A stretch of 46,611 nucleotides of DNA, taken from a virus. The translations under genes were made by a program, and so were the position numbers. Location: positions 1 through 46,611 of the IMG/VR virus record IMGVR_UViG_3300030107_006213; one strand, given 5' to 3'. The notes beneath the pieces are model-generated. The model worked only from the letters and a program-made list of their open reading frames with translations, was not told the DNA's origin and did not search any database. This document shows, one piece after another, positions 19,469-28,760 of this stretch (position 1 is the first letter of the stretch; every line of letters begins with the position of its first letter).

Positions 19469-20875
19469 TTAAGAAAACTTAAGAATTGCGTGAGTTTCAG
19501 GAAGACTAATTTCCAAGCCAGCTTCAGTGATGATTTGGTCTTGTCTACCATCAACGCCGTTGTCTTGTACATTAGTTTCAATAAAGGTGTCTCGACTAAC
19601 ACCATTACCCACAAGTGGTCTGTAAGCTACATTTTTCATATCTACAGCTATTGCATAATCTTCCCATGGTCCTCTTAATAGAGGTTCAGAAACAAAATGT
19701 AAATTACCAAATATAGTATTTACCATTGTTACTGTATGCCCGAAAGCACCAGGAACAGATTGTACATCTAGTCTGTATTGAGATGAACCTACAGAATTAT
19801 TTAGAAAACTTCCATTTCCTAGTTTGTTTAAGTAAGTAATAACTTTTCTTGAAGCCAATACTAATTTATCACCACTATTACCAGATTCAGGAGCAAAGAA
19901 ATCTTCCATTGCATCTAAGAAAGCATCATAACCAGATGAAGCATAAGACATGTTATAAATTTTGCCATATGATTCAGTATAAGGTAAAATACCCCAAGAA
20001 GTTCTGTAAGATGCAGCAGCATCGCCACTACCATCTACACCTAACTCATTAGAAGAACTTCCTGTACTAAATAACATAGCTTGTTCTATATCCATCTTAT
20101 GTTCCATAAGTTTATCTTGCCAAATTCTTTGAAACTCATTAGCAATACCTCTATACTCTGTTGCTAAAGCTGTTCCTGAAAAGATGTTCATACCAGTTTT
20201 GAATATTTGACAATATCCTTCTCTGTCATATAAAGCATCTTCCCAACCAACAGGAGAATCAGTTCCTTCAGCCCATGCGCTACCAATAACTTGACCTTTA
20301 TTACCTATAGCAAAACTTTCACCTGAACCAATTGCTTGAAGAGGTATTAAAGCTTTACCATTTATTTGAGTAATTCCAGTTGTATTAGCATCATGGTTGA
20401 TATACTTACCATCTGTTAATGTATTTGCTCTTTCTACTGTTGCAGCGTGGTCAACTTTAAATTTAAAAACTGTACCACTATCTGCCACAACTGCTACAAC
20501 AACACCTGGAACTATAAATTCGCAATGATTATTATCTGAACTTATTTTTCCATACTTGTCATACTTTGCAGTAATGTGTAAATCTTCTCCATTAGCTAAT
20601 GCTGTTCCTGCAACTTCCGCTCCAGGATTAAATACTGCATTTGCTAACTCAAAGTTCCTTCTTTGCCACTGATGTCTTTGTTCAAGAAATTTAAACACAG
20701 GGTCATTAGTAGCTTTTTTTGCCACCTTCGATAAATATACGAAGAATGGACTTTGCATTGGTGCTAATTCAGCTACTCTTTCGCCAAAATTAAACTTTCT
20801 TCTAGTGTCATTAATACTAACACCAGAATTTAGCGTATTTCCAGCTGAACCAGACCATACTGTTGCGTCTGCCAT
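19469..20875 (-). CDS. Major capsid protein, 468 aa
   Basis: Position (after portal and scaffold), length (468) and sequence support the capsid. The N-terminal region holds 'RRKFNFGERVAELAPMQSPF' and 'NDPVFKFLEQRHQWQRRNFE', a block I associate with capsid proteins of uncultured marine phages. The middle has an alpha/beta domain (FQRIWQDKLMEHKMDIEQAM). The C-terminal region (DGRQDQIITEAGLEISLPET) closes on the strands expected of an HK97-type fold. The ribosome site is weak (GGATGG). HK97 fold assignment is from the family, not proven here. Confidence 0.85.
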   Translation of the reverse strand: MADATVWSGSAGNTLNSGVSINDTRRKFNFGERVAELAPMQSPFFVYLSKVAKKATNDPVFKFLEQRHQWQRRNFELANAVFNPGAEVAGTALANGEDLHITAKYDKYGKISSDNNHCEFIVPGVVVAVVADSGTVFKFKVDHAATVERANTLTDGKYINHDANTTGITQINGKALIPLQAIGSGESFAIGNKGQVIGSAWAEGTDSPVGWEDALYDREGYCQIFKTGMNIFSGTALATEYRGIANEFQRIWQDKLMEHKMDIEQAMLFSTGSSSNELGVDGSGDAAASYRTSWGILPYTESYGKIYNMSYASSGYDAFLDAMEDFFAPESGNSGDKLVLASRKVITYLNKLGNGSFLNNSVGSSQYRLDVQSVPGAFGHTVTMVNTIFGNLHFVSEPLLRGPWEDYAIAVDMKNVAYRPLVGNGVSRDTFIETNVQDNGVDGRQDQIITEAGLEISLPETHAILKFS

Positions 20876-20945
20876 TTGTTTCCATCCTTATTTATGCCCA
20901 TCTTCAACTGCCTTGTTAGACCTTCGGGTAGGGCGGTTTATTGAA

Positions 20946-21878
20946 CTATTTCCAAGGGTTTTTACTATTAAAATTCCCTATTAAGTTATCCATAATTTTA
21001 TCTTCCATTGTTCTTGAATCAGCATTAGATTGTCCAGAAGGCATTACTCCCATAGGAGATGGTACTTGCTGTGCATTCTTTGTCTGTTGAAAAGAAGCAG
21101 AAGGTTCTGCAGGCGCATTATTTTGCGGTGCTGCTCCTCCTTGTTGCATTCTATACAATTGAACTAAATTATCGATATTAATCGAATTAGGGTCTGACAT
21201 TCTAGTCATGAAATCATTAGCTTCGTTTTCATTCATACCATGATGTCCCATTACATGGGATTTAATATTAGCTGTTTGTTCAGCCTGCATTTGAGCAGCT
21301 TCTTGTCTTTTAGCAGCTTCAATTCTATCATTTTCCATTTTATTGAATTTATCTTCAATAAGAGCTGTTTGGTATTGAGATTTTAACGAATTATATTCAT
21401 TCATATCATCACGCCAGCTTTCTAACTCATTTAAATACCTAGCACTTTCACTATTAGGGTCAGCATAAGCTTCCTCTCTATTGAATGTTCTAGGTTGTTG
21501 TGGTCTATCTGGAGCTGCGGGAAATTCTTCAACAGTAGGCTCAGGCTCAGCAATCTGCTGTTGTTGAACAGGGACTTGCTGTTGTTTAATAGATTCTAGC
21601 TCGTTTTTATACTTATCAGCTTGTGACTGCCAGTATTGAAATCGAGTTTCATCATTATTAGACTGAACTGGTTGATTTTCTTCCACATTATTACTTACTT
21701 CAGGTTGTCCAGTTTCTACTGGAGCTGTTTCAGTATTTCCTTCATTTCCACTAGTAAAAGCACTCGAAACATCATTAGAGCCCTCTGTGTTTCCAAAAAC
21801 AGCTTCTTCTAAAGAAGTATATGTTTCTTCATTTGAACTTTCTTGAGGGGTGTCTACTTGTATATTATCTTGTGTCAT
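20946..21878 (-). CDS. Scaffolding-like protein, 310 aa
   Basis: The protein is acidic and Gln/Asn/Glu/Pro-rich, with a long central coiled coil (RYLNELESWRDDMNEYNSLK, then FNKMENDRIEAAKRQEAAQM) flanked by disordered arms. This composition and the slot between portal and capsid are typical of phage scaffold proteins, which guide procapsid assembly and leave before maturation. The C-terminus (MDNLIGNFNSKNPWK) is basic and aromatic, as in scaffold tails that contact capsid protein. Its start overlaps the portal stop (TAATG). Confidence 0.75.
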   Translation of the reverse strand: MTQDNIQVDTPQESSNEETYTSLEEAVFGNTEGSNDVSSAFTSGNEGNTETAPVETGQPEVSNNVEENQPVQSNNDETRFQYWQSQADKYKNELESIKQQQVPVQQQQIAEPEPTVEEFPAAPDRPQQPRTFNREEAYADPNSESARYLNELESWRDDMNEYNSLKSQYQTALIEDKFNKMENDRIEAAKRQEAAQMQAEQTANIKSHVMGHHGMNENEANDFMTRMSDPNSINIDNLVQLYRMQQGGAAPQNNAPAEPSASFQQTKNAQQVPSPMGVMPSGQSNADSRTMEDKIMDNLIGNFNSKNPWK

Positions 21879-24088
21879 TATTTCTTTCTCCTTTTAGCTG
21901 CCTCTTTGCTACCACCAGAGGGTGAGCTTAGTTGTTTTGCAGAATCTCTTATCTGCGTTTTAATGGTAGCTAAGCTGTCATCAAGTCGCTTCTCATAAAG
22001 AGTACCTGCAGCTTTAGCTTTATTGCTAACCTGGTCAAGGTCTCCTTTAAACTTCTCAACTTCAACTCTCTTCCTAAGGTTAACTGCTTCCCTATCTCTA
22101 GTTTGCATATCACCTTTAAGTCTTTTATTCTCCTCTTGAGCTTGTTGTAATGCTTGTTGTAATTTAGCAATCATATCAGTTCGTTGCATTACACCTTCCA
22201 TATCGAAAACTTCTGTTTTCTTAAGAACTTCTTCTCTGTCAATAATACCTTTTTGATATGCATCCATATAAAACTCTAATTCAGCATATCTATTAGAAGG
22301 TAATGTTGAACCAGCTACAACTATAACATCATACTTTCCTATAGTTATATCATTCATAACCTTAATTTCACCACTTTTATCATCAACAAGTCTTTTATTG
22401 ATTACATATTCAGACAAAGAATTATTAGGTTGAACTACTCTAAATATCTTCTGAGTTGTATATAGTTGTTGCATTAAAGATATAGCAATTTGCCCAACTC
22501 TAGTTAAAGCTGCTTCTATATCAGCTAACTTAGATTTCATTTTTCTTTGGCCAAATTCATCTATAGATATTGTTGCCTTATATGTTTGAGGGGCAGCTTG
22601 TGAATTACCCATCATCATTTCGTATAAACCTAAAGCATGGTCAATATCATTTTTAGCCGTTAATTCATTTTGATACAATTCATTAGGAAGAGGCGTTGGT
22701 TGAACTGGCATAGGAGCCCCATCAGTAGGGTCATATGATATTGCTACACCAGGTTGAGACCATTTCTCTTCAAAATCCTTCATATCAACACTACCTTCAG
22801 GGACTAATATCTTAGTATTAGTACTAGTAGTAGCATGAGCTATTATCAAAGAACGAGTTTTATTTATATATTCTTGCAATCCTTTAATCATTCTAACATC
22901 AGAAACAGGATATGGAGTTCTAGTATGAACATTCATAATAGGAACAAGAGGATAATTCTCTAAAGGTAAAATTCTTTCGTATAATTTTGTATTTCCCATT
23001 ATAACACACTGTTTTACTTTCTTGCTAGTAACTTTAACAACATCAATTTGACCTTGTTCCAACAAATCTGCATATGTTATTTGCTCTGCATTAACTTCAA
23101 CTTCTGGTAATTGAGCCTTTTCATCATATCCCATTGCTTGCATTTGTTGTGCTTGTTGCATCTGTTCCATCTGCTTCATTTCAACTAGTTGTTGATATAA
23201 TTTGCCTGCTTGCTCAGCATCAGTAAGTATATTTCCTTCTATAATCCAAGCTGGTCTTGACGAGTATTGTTCAAAATCTTCTTCACTTAGCAATTCTTCT
23301 TTTCCAGAAAACTTTTCAAATGTTCTATATTCCATTACATCTACTTTATAGTATCTTTCATAACCTCTTATATAGTTTTGGTTATTTAATCTACCAACAT
23401 CTTCAGGAAACTGAACTTCACCATCATCTTCTCTGCCAGTATCAGGAGCATTCCAATCTACTCTACTGCCAGATTCGTCTGCTGCATTGTCAATTGCTTT
23501 TGCATACATAGGCCAAACTTTCTTAGCCTGGTCTTTTGTAAATAATTTAGATATTATAATATTTTCAGCATCATCAAAAAACCTATGTCGACTATTAGGG
23601 TCAACATATACATCTAATGGGTCTACATCATGAAAACAAACTTCACCTTTACCCATATCCATCATAGGGTCTTGATACACATTAATGTAACCTACGCCCA
23701 TAACATAGTAGTCATCAACCGCTTGACGAATTACTGTTCTTCCATCTGATATATCATACATATATGCAAGTAAGGCACTCATTACTTGTGCCACTTTATT
23801 ATCAGAATCTTCTCTAGGAGCAGCTCTAAATGAAGGTCTATTTGCAGTTAACATAGCTTTAGCTGATTCAACTGCAGGATGAACTCTATTTATTACTATA
23901 GGAGCTTGTCCCCTTGCTTCTAAGGTTTCTCTCTGAGTCTTAGACCATTGTTTACCTAGTCTAAACTCTTTATCTTCTTTGGCTTGTTGTGCCCAGGTAT
24001 CTCTTTTACTAGAATACTTATCGAATAGGTCTAATGTCTCATCGATAATATTTTGGTTAGATTTACCTTCTTTTTTAGAATATGCCAT
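21878..24088 (-). CDS. Portal protein, P22-like, 736 aa
   Basis: The 736-residue product matches the P22-like portal build. The N-terminal region has 'DTWAQQAKEDKEFRLGKQWS' and 'RGQAPIVINRVHPAVESAKA', then 'VDPLDVYVDPNSRHRFFDDA', all characteristic blocks. The middle contains the wing and stem, and the C-terminal 120 residues are a long coiled coil (MIAKLQQALQQAQEENKRLK), as in the P22 barrel extension. It forms the dodecameric DNA channel at one vertex. It is encoded right after the large terminase. Confidence 0.9.
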   Translation of the reverse strand: MAYSKKEGKSNQNIIDETLDLFDKYSSKRDTWAQQAKEDKEFRLGKQWSKTQRETLEARGQAPIVINRVHPAVESAKAMLTANRPSFRAAPREDSDNKVAQVMSALLAYMYDISDGRTVIRQAVDDYYVMGVGYINVYQDPMMDMGKGEVCFHDVDPLDVYVDPNSRHRFFDDAENIIISKLFTKDQAKKVWPMYAKAIDNAADESGSRVDWNAPDTGREDDGEVQFPEDVGRLNNQNYIRGYERYYKVDVMEYRTFEKFSGKEELLSEEDFEQYSSRPAWIIEGNILTDAEQAGKLYQQLVEMKQMEQMQQAQQMQAMGYDEKAQLPEVEVNAEQITYADLLEQGQIDVVKVTSKKVKQCVIMGNTKLYERILPLENYPLVPIMNVHTRTPYPVSDVRMIKGLQEYINKTRSLIIAHATTSTNTKILVPEGSVDMKDFEEKWSQPGVAISYDPTDGAPMPVQPTPLPNELYQNELTAKNDIDHALGLYEMMMGNSQAAPQTYKATISIDEFGQRKMKSKLADIEAALTRVGQIAISLMQQLYTTQKIFRVVQPNNSLSEYVINKRLVDDKSGEIKVMNDITIGKYDVIVVAGSTLPSNRYAELEFYMDAYQKGIIDREEVLKKTEVFDMEGVMQRTDMIAKLQQALQQAQEENKRLKGDMQTRDREAVNLRKRVEVEKFKGDLDQVSNKAKAAGTLYEKRLDDSLATIKTQIRDSAKQLSSPSGGSKEAAKRRKK

Positions 24089-24103
24089 ATGCCTAATTTA
24101 CCA

Positions 24104-25603
24104 CTACATTGTCATCCAATCAAGACTTTTCTCTTTATTTCTCCAATCTTCTTCAGATAATTTCTTAAAATCCTTAACTCTACAAGGTTTTGCACCATCT
24201 AAAGCAGTCCAAACGGCATCCATTATATCATCATTCTTGCCTTTTGGATAAGATAAAAACTCTTGCTGAGCTTTAATATCCTCTGGTCTAAAGTAAAAAG
24301 TCCCTTTTGCAAACAATGGAACTAGTGATAATAACCTTTCTGATTTACTATTTCTAGGTTTCACACCAGATTCAAGACCTGGTATGTATAAGTTGTTTTC
24401 TCTCATCAATTCTCTAACAGCAGTTCTTAAAGCTTCTTGATAACCGACAGTTTCTACCTTTACTCTTCTAGGTCTAAACTTTTTATAAGTATCAATTATA
24501 ATATTTGGCTGTTCTGCTGGAGATATTCTATTTCTATATACATCTACTATATACTTATTATTTTCTGAATCAATCCCAATAGTAGTGATAACAAAATAGT
24601 CAGCCCTAGCAGACAAAGAGCTTGCAGGGTCAACCCCAGTATACAGCTCCACAGGTTTGATTTCTTCATTTTCTAATCCCTCATTTTTAATTAAACAATT
24701 CTGTCCGTCTATTCTCTTATAATCATAATGATGTATTTTAATCCAATCTGGCTGAAATGGTGCATCATCAGGAGATTGGGCTATATTCATGTATTCTTGA
24801 TAGAATCCATTAATATTTCCTACGGATGAAAATTCATCCTTTATGGCCAATATCCTGTCTCGGGGAAATCTTTCGGGCCATATACTCTTTTCGTCATCAT
24901 CCCAGATAGAAAACCATAATACATTCCATGCTGAGGACTCTTTAGCCCAACATAAAAAGCAATCCTCCGATATAACAGTCCCAATCATCGCTATTCTTCC
25001 TTCATCAGACAAACTAGGAATAACAGCCTCAGTCATCCATTTCCTGTTTTTAGCCCTAGCCTCTGGTGTATAAGCATTTAGCTCTGATTCAAAGTCATCT
25101 ACTATAATTAAGTTAGGTCTTGTGTCTCCTTCAATAAAACCCCTAACTCTCTGTCCTGTACCAACAGCTATCATACGAGTACCATTAGCAAGCACTATAT
25201 CTGTGTGAGTCCATCTTTTAGCTGTATTGGGTCCTAAATCTCCAAATATTTGTCTAAATTTCTCACTATGCGTTAAATGATACTTTATTCTAGATAAAAA
25301 GTTAATAGACTGAGCTTGTGACTCAGATACTATAACTATAAACAACTCGTCTGTTGTTGATTTAAAAGCCGCTTTCCATAAAGGGAATATAAGAGTAGTA
25401 ACTGTAGATTTAGCTGTACCCCTAGGAGCTGCTATAAGAACCCTGCGTTTATCATCATCTGATAAATTTGCATACACTTCATTGTGAAATGGAGGTGTAG
25501 CCTTTTTAAGTGCAGTAGGAAAACAGTGCTTTCCAAATAAAGCCATGTTGTTCCGTAGTTTTTTAAGAGCTTGTAATTGCTCATACTTTTCTTCGTAGTC
25601 CAT
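24104..25603 (-). CDS. terL: Terminase large subunit, 499 aa
   Basis: The packaging ATPase-nuclease. Walker A is AAPRGTAKST (58-67) and Walker B is LIIVDDFE (165-172) with the catalytic Glu. The C-terminal RNase H-like nuclease starts near GVDPAS (D324) and ends with the acidic pair in KGKNDDIMDAVW. The length is normal for the family. It lies directly before portal and is followed by scaffold and capsid. No intein or split is seen. Confidence 0.93.
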   Translation of the reverse strand: MDYEEKYEQLQALKKLRNNMALFGKHCFPTALKKATPPFHNEVYANLSDDDKRRVLIAAPRGTAKSTVTTLIFPLWKAAFKSTTDELFIVIVSESQAQSINFLSRIKYHLTHSEKFRQIFGDLGPNTAKRWTHTDIVLANGTRMIAVGTGQRVRGFIEGDTRPNLIIVDDFESELNAYTPEARAKNRKWMTEAVIPSLSDEGRIAMIGTVISEDCFLCWAKESSAWNVLWFSIWDDDEKSIWPERFPRDRILAIKDEFSSVGNINGFYQEYMNIAQSPDDAPFQPDWIKIHHYDYKRIDGQNCLIKNEGLENEEIKPVELYTGVDPASSLSARADYFVITTIGIDSENNKYIVDVYRNRISPAEQPNIIIDTYKKFRPRRVKVETVGYQEALRTAVRELMRENNLYIPGLESGVKPRNSKSERLLSLVPLFAKGTFYFRPEDIKAQQEFLSYPKGKNDDIMDAVWTALDGAKPCRVKDFKKLSEEDWRNKEKSLDWMTM

Positions 25604-25606
25604 TAA

Positions 25607-26044
25607 TTAGTCTATCTCCATTACCCTTTTAAATTTTCTAGGGTTCATAGGGCTCATTTTTTTTGGAAGAGTAGTTTTCATCCTATCTAATCCTCGACTC
25701 CATACTTTATGAGGATTGTAGACTTTTAAAGCTTTATTTATCTCATTAGCATTTACTATATTTGTTTTTGGGTCTAAATTTCTAAATAAATTAGGATAAC
25801 TTTTTACAGTTGTAATAGCCTTTTTTACTGCTGGTTTACGAATTCTACCAAAAAGAACTGAACTTGGCAGTCTTTTAGAAAGAATAATATCCAAAAGTGT
25901 TCCACCACGACCTGATTCAAAATTTTTGAGAAGTACTTCGCTTTTTGGAGGAGGCAATTTAGGCAACCCTTTTGATTGTTTGTTTAATAACTTTAATATC
26001 TTTGGCCCATGTATTCTAACTAATCTAAGTAAAAGAGGACTCAT
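25607..26044 (-). CDS. Hypothetical basic protein, 145 aa
   Basis: A 145-residue Lys/Arg/Pro/Leu-rich protein (HGPKILKLLNKQSKGLPKLP, then GRGGTLLDIILSKRLPSSVL). Net charge is strongly positive with no membrane segment. It sits 3 nt before the terminase start and after a run of short genes. Such basic proteins are often virion-packaged DNA-binding or head-associated factors; this is inference. Confidence 0.6.
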   Translation of the reverse strand: MSPLLLRLVRIHGPKILKLLNKQSKGLPKLPPPKSEVLLKNFESGRGGTLLDIILSKRLPSSVLFGRIRKPAVKKAITTVKSYPNLFRNLDPKTNIVNANEINKALKVYNPHKVWSRGLDRMKTTLPKKMSPMNPRKFKRVMEID

Positions 26045-26124
26045 TTATAATACTTAATATCTACTTTACCCTTAGATTTATCTTTTTGGCTATGTTTATA
26101 ACCTTTTTTCTTCTTTTTTGACAT
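26041..26124 (-). CDS. Lysine-rich micro-protein, 27 aa
   Basis: A 27-residue ORF of nearly pure basic and polar residues (MSKKKKKGYKHSQKDKSKGK). Both ends are coupled: TAATG with the gene before and ATGA with the gene after. The overlaps make it more believable than its length would. It may be a nucleic-acid-binding peptide. Confidence 0.5.
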   Translation of the reverse strand: MSKKKKKGYKHSQKDKSKGKVDIKYYK

Positions 26125-26345
26125 TATACTAATCCTTCATCTGGATTAGGCAATGACTCTTCTATCGCAGGAACCTTTTTAGGTATTTTTGTTCCTGGCT
26201 TGTAATCAGAGCCTTTTCCATCCATTTTTCTGTTAAAAGCTTTTACAGCTTTTATTACTCCTAAGCCAGGAACAGCAGCCTGTACTACGCTTTTTAAAGC
26301 TTCTTTTCCGCTAAAGTTACTTGGCTTTACTTTTGATTTATCCAT
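26124..26345 (-). CDS. Hypothetical protein, 73 aa
   Basis: No family recognised. The 73-residue product has a small hydrophobic helix rich in Ala, Val and Gly in the middle (LKSVVQAAVPGLGVIKAVKA), bordered by basic residues and a Pro-rich acidic tail. The middle could be an amphipathic membrane-active helix like those of minor virion proteins. It is coupled by TAATG at both ends. Confidence 0.6.
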   Translation of the reverse strand: MDKSKVKPSNFSGKEALKSVVQAAVPGLGVIKAVKAFNRKMDGKGSDYKPGTKIPKKVPAIEESLPNPDEGLV

Positions 26346-27094
26346 TATTCTTCCTCTTTAGTTGTAGTTCTAGTTGCAATAAGCTTATCTTCTTCTTCTC
26401 TAAGCTCATCTATTAATTTAACATTACTTGTAGCTTCTATTTGCTCTACAGTCTTAACAAGGTGTTTATCCTTCATACCATGCATATCTTGTAGATTATC
26501 GACAGCTCTCATTAAATTTGTAATATCGCCTTTATCTTTGGCTTTTTTTATAGTTTCTTCAAGTAACTCTAGAGTATATCCCTCTGTAAGCCCGTGTTCT
26601 TGAAGTAACTTTTGCAATTCATCTCTTACCATATCTTTGAATTTCTCCTTCTTCATTCTTCTCTTCCACATAACCTTTTGGTTATCACTTGGATTGTCTA
26701 GAACATGATTGATTGTTTTGTCATAATCCATAGTCTGAGCATAGACCATAGCTAAGTTTTTCATCTTTTGACCACCTGACAACACTTCCCAATGAGTTTT
26801 GCCAGATATTGTATTATTGGCTTTCCTACCAGAAGCATTAAGCTTAACGGAGCTATAATTAGGATTATAAAAAGTGTAACCATAAGGAAGCCGAATATAA
26901 ATACTAGTGGGTTTATATATAGACTTGCTGATGACTTTAGCCACATATTTATCATCGGATAAGGCGTAATCTCCCTCCTCAGCTTTTCTCCACTCTTTAT
27001 ATTCGATTTCTTTCTCATCCGCCTCTTCTTTCCTATATATCTTATAAGCAGTAGGCTTTTTATCACCTTTATGGTGTATATCTATTGTGTACAT
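26345..27094 (-). CDS. Possible terminase small subunit, 249 aa
   Basis: The N-terminal 110 residues are beta-rich and unrecognised. The C-terminal half is helical and charged: RDELQKLLQEHGLTEGYTLE, then LLEETIKKAKDKGDITNLMR and AVDNLQDMHGM, followed by an acidic coiled coil. This 'ELLEETI.KAK.KGD..NLMRAVD.L..M.GM' pattern resembles the helical oligomerisation part of phage small terminases. Position, three short genes upstream of the large terminase, agrees. There is no clear helix-turn-helix, so the assignment is tentative. Confidence 0.5.
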   Translation of the reverse strand: MYTIDIHHKGDKKPTAYKIYRKEEADEKEIEYKEWRKAEEGDYALSDDKYVAKVISKSIYKPTSIYIRLPYGYTFYNPNYSSVKLNASGRKANNTISGKTHWEVLSGGQKMKNLAMVYAQTMDYDKTINHVLDNPSDNQKVMWKRRMKKEKFKDMVRDELQKLLQEHGLTEGYTLELLEETIKKAKDKGDITNLMRAVDNLQDMHGMKDKHLVKTVEQIEATSNVKLIDELREEEDKLIATRTTTKEEE

Positions 27095-27600
27095 TATATT
27101 TTAAAAGCGTCTGAACCCTGTTCTTTTAGAACATTACTTTGTAATAACTGGTCTTTTATAAGTTCTTTATACTCAGGGTCGTCTGCACCTCTCCATTCAT
27201 CTATAAATAAGTCTAAATCTCCACCAAGTCTCTTGTACTCAGATTCCATTATCTTTTTAGATATATTCTCATACATAACCTTGTCAGTATCAGTAAAATC
27301 ACCAGTTCCGCCATAATCATATCGCTCATAACCAGGAACCATATCATCTCCGCCGTATTTAAGAAAATTACTACCTTGTGGGAGAAAAGTATTCTTTATC
27401 CAATCCAACTCTTCATCTGTAGCCCCTATATTAGCATTACCCCTTGCTATATTAGCCATCATTGAACCAGAGCCTCCAGTTAGTTGAACAGGACCAAAAG
27501 CAGATGAATCGCTCCCTCTAACCCTTGTTCTTATCCAGGGATTACTATAAGCTCCTGTTTCTGCTTTGGCTAAAGCGTTGTAAAGGTCGTTAATATTCAT
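27094..27600 (-). CDS. Lysozyme-like peptidoglycan hydrolase, 168 aa
   Basis: The N-terminal helix ends in the catalytic pattern 'ALAKAETGAY' (E14), followed by 'SSAFGPVQLTGG'. This is the ES/ET...S-x-GP-x-Q-I/L-T signature of lysozyme-like lytic transglycosylases. At 168 residues it is a single domain with no signal peptide or cell-wall-binding repeat. It lies at the start of the late block with head genes, so it could be a virion-borne murein hydrolase for entry, or the endolysin, since no other candidate is visible. Confidence 0.7.
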   Translation of the reverse strand: MNINDLYNALAKAETGAYSNPWIRTRVRGSDSSAFGPVQLTGGSGSMMANIARGNANIGATDEELDWIKNTFLPQGSNFLKYGGDDMVPGYERYDYGGTGDFTDTDKVMYENISKKIMESEYKRLGGDLDLFIDEWRGADDPEYKELIKDQLLQSNVLKEQGSDAFKI

Positions 27601-28046
27601 TAGTAAAGCTGTTTTGAAGCGCTTGCTTCAAGCCAAGGATTAGTATATGTACTTTTAGGATACTTATTCCTAGCTTTCAATAAAAGCCTTTCTTGAGCAG
27701 TAGAACCCATAGAATCATATTTATAAGGACTTGGCATAGGAGTATCTGTCATCATATCTTGAATAATCTGCAAAAGACCTCTTCTTTTGCTAGCATCCTG
27801 CATCTGCTTGCCAACTTTCTTCATATCTATGTTTCCATCTTCATCTGGCTCTGCTCCAAAAATATAACCCATCAATCCAGGGATAGTTTCTGTAAAAAGA
27901 GTCCCCATATCTTCAGGATTAGTATAATATCCCCCGCTATACAAACGCTTGTCTATCCCAAATGAATCAGTATTAGCTTTAGTTTCAGCTGCTTTAGCTC
28001 TCGCAGCTCTTCTTTTTCTTATATTATCTCCAGGTCTCCATCCCAT
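27600..28046 (-). CDS. Hypothetical protein, 148 aa
   Basis: No family recognised. The N-terminus is very basic (MGWRPGDNIRKRRAARAKAA). The middle contains a short hydrophobic turn (ETIPGLMGYIFGAEPDEDGN) and the C-terminus is Tyr/Ser-rich. It is coupled to the lysozyme-like gene by a TAATG overlap. Late expression and the basic N-terminus fit a minor virion protein, by inference. Confidence 0.55.
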   Translation of the reverse strand: MGWRPGDNIRKRRAARAKAAETKANTDSFGIDKRLYSGGYYTNPEDMGTLFTETIPGLMGYIFGAEPDEDGNIDMKKVGKQMQDASKRRGLLQIIQDMMTDTPMPSPYKYDSMGSTAQERLLLKARNKYPKSTYTNPWLEASASKQLY

Positions 28047-28047
28047 A

Positions 28048-28392
28048 TTAAAATCTCCAATCTAAGGTTAATAAAGGGTTTTTCTTATCCATTTTAAAAC
28101 CCATGTCTAATTTTCTAGTAGGCGAAAAGTTTATTTTATTCCTTAAAACATCAGCTCTTACACTATCTGGTAGTAATTTATGCAAATTAGGGTTTATAAA
28201 CCTATCTAGCAAAGACTTCCCAATAAAAGCACCAGGTACTAAAGCAGGATTATCACCAATATCAGATAATGTGTTTTTAAGTTTACCTGGGTTTTTAGCC
28301 CCTTTATACAGCAATTGAGCCCAAGCTGGGCTTACATCCTTGTTAAAGGGCATTTCCAAAGGATTTGATGTAGTTTCTGTATTATACGCCAT
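28048..28392 (-). CDS. First gene of late block, hypothetical, 114 aa
   Basis: I chose the ATG that gives MAYNTETTSNPLEMPFNKDV. A longer in-frame start at 28425 would add 11 hydrophobic residues that look like translated untranslated leader, and neither has a strong Shine-Dalgarno site. The protein has a Pro/Leu/Asn-rich core (NPALVPGAFIGKSLLDRFIN) and a basic C-terminus. It is the most upstream gene of the minus-strand transcript, next to the divergent control region. Function unknown. Confidence 0.55.
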   Translation of the reverse strand: MAYNTETTSNPLEMPFNKDVSPAWAQLLYKGAKNPGKLKNTLSDIGDNPALVPGAFIGKSLLDRFINPNLHKLLPDSVRADVLRNKINFSPTRKLDMGFKMDKKNPLLTLDWRF

Positions 28393-28516
28393 AATATACC
28401 CATAATTTAACACCAACAAACACATAATACCAAGCTTTTTATTTGTATTAGGTAGTAATCTATAGGTTCTTTTGTCTTTTAAAGAAAAAAAGCGTGTTAA
28501 GAGCTTTATTAAGCGT

Positions 28517-28538
28517 ATACTACCTATATACTACCTAT
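28517..28538. repeat. Tandem 11-bp direct repeat, operator-like
   Basis: ATACTACCTAT occurs twice head to tail with no spacer. Its core TACTACC recurs inverted at 28451-28457. Eleven base pairs is one helical turn, so a bound protein would occupy the same face twice. Immediately downstream is TATAAAAT. This fits an operator for a regulator of the divergent promoters; the binder is unknown. Confidence 0.5.
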
Positions 28539-28691
28539 GGTATAAAATAATCAAAAAAATAATATATGCAAGGGTTTTTTCGTTTTTCTTCATTTTGACA
28601 AGCATTTAGACGATTTCGTTGAAAAAAGACCCATTTTCAAAAAAATATAACAAGAATGCGTGTGTGAGATATACACACAACCCTACCCGCC

Positions 28692-28729
28692 GTTTTCAAC
28701 CGTGGTGGGGTACATAAGCGGTTGAAAAC
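28692..28729. repeat. 11-bp perfect inverted repeat
   Basis: GTTTTCAACCG (28692-28702) and CGGTTGAAAAC (28719-28729) are perfect complements around a 16-nt G-rich spacer. It lies about 90 bp before the first early gene, so it would be in the 5' leader if the early promoter is upstream, or be a protein-binding dyad if not. Confidence 0.6.
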
Positions 28730-28734
28730 CTCTC

Positions 28735-28760
28735 ATATGATGGCCGCTTCGCTATCATAT
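28735..28760. repeat. 10-bp hairpin with 6-nt loop in early leader
   Basis: ATATGATGGC (28735-28744) pairs with GCTATCATAT (28751-28760), with one G-U pair, around the loop CGCTTC. No U-run follows, so it is not a simple terminator. Together with the inverted repeat 5 nt upstream it would give two stacked hairpins before the first early gene. Confidence 0.55.

Noticed and set aside
26761-27066. Second minus-strand frame with a hydrophobic stretch inside the possible small-terminase gene
   Set aside because: An out-of-frame shadow of the 249-residue gene that starts internally without a site.
28595-28600. TTGACA as a -35 promoter element
   Set aside because: No -10-like hexamer lies 16-18 nt downstream on the plus strand, so a promoter here is not supported.
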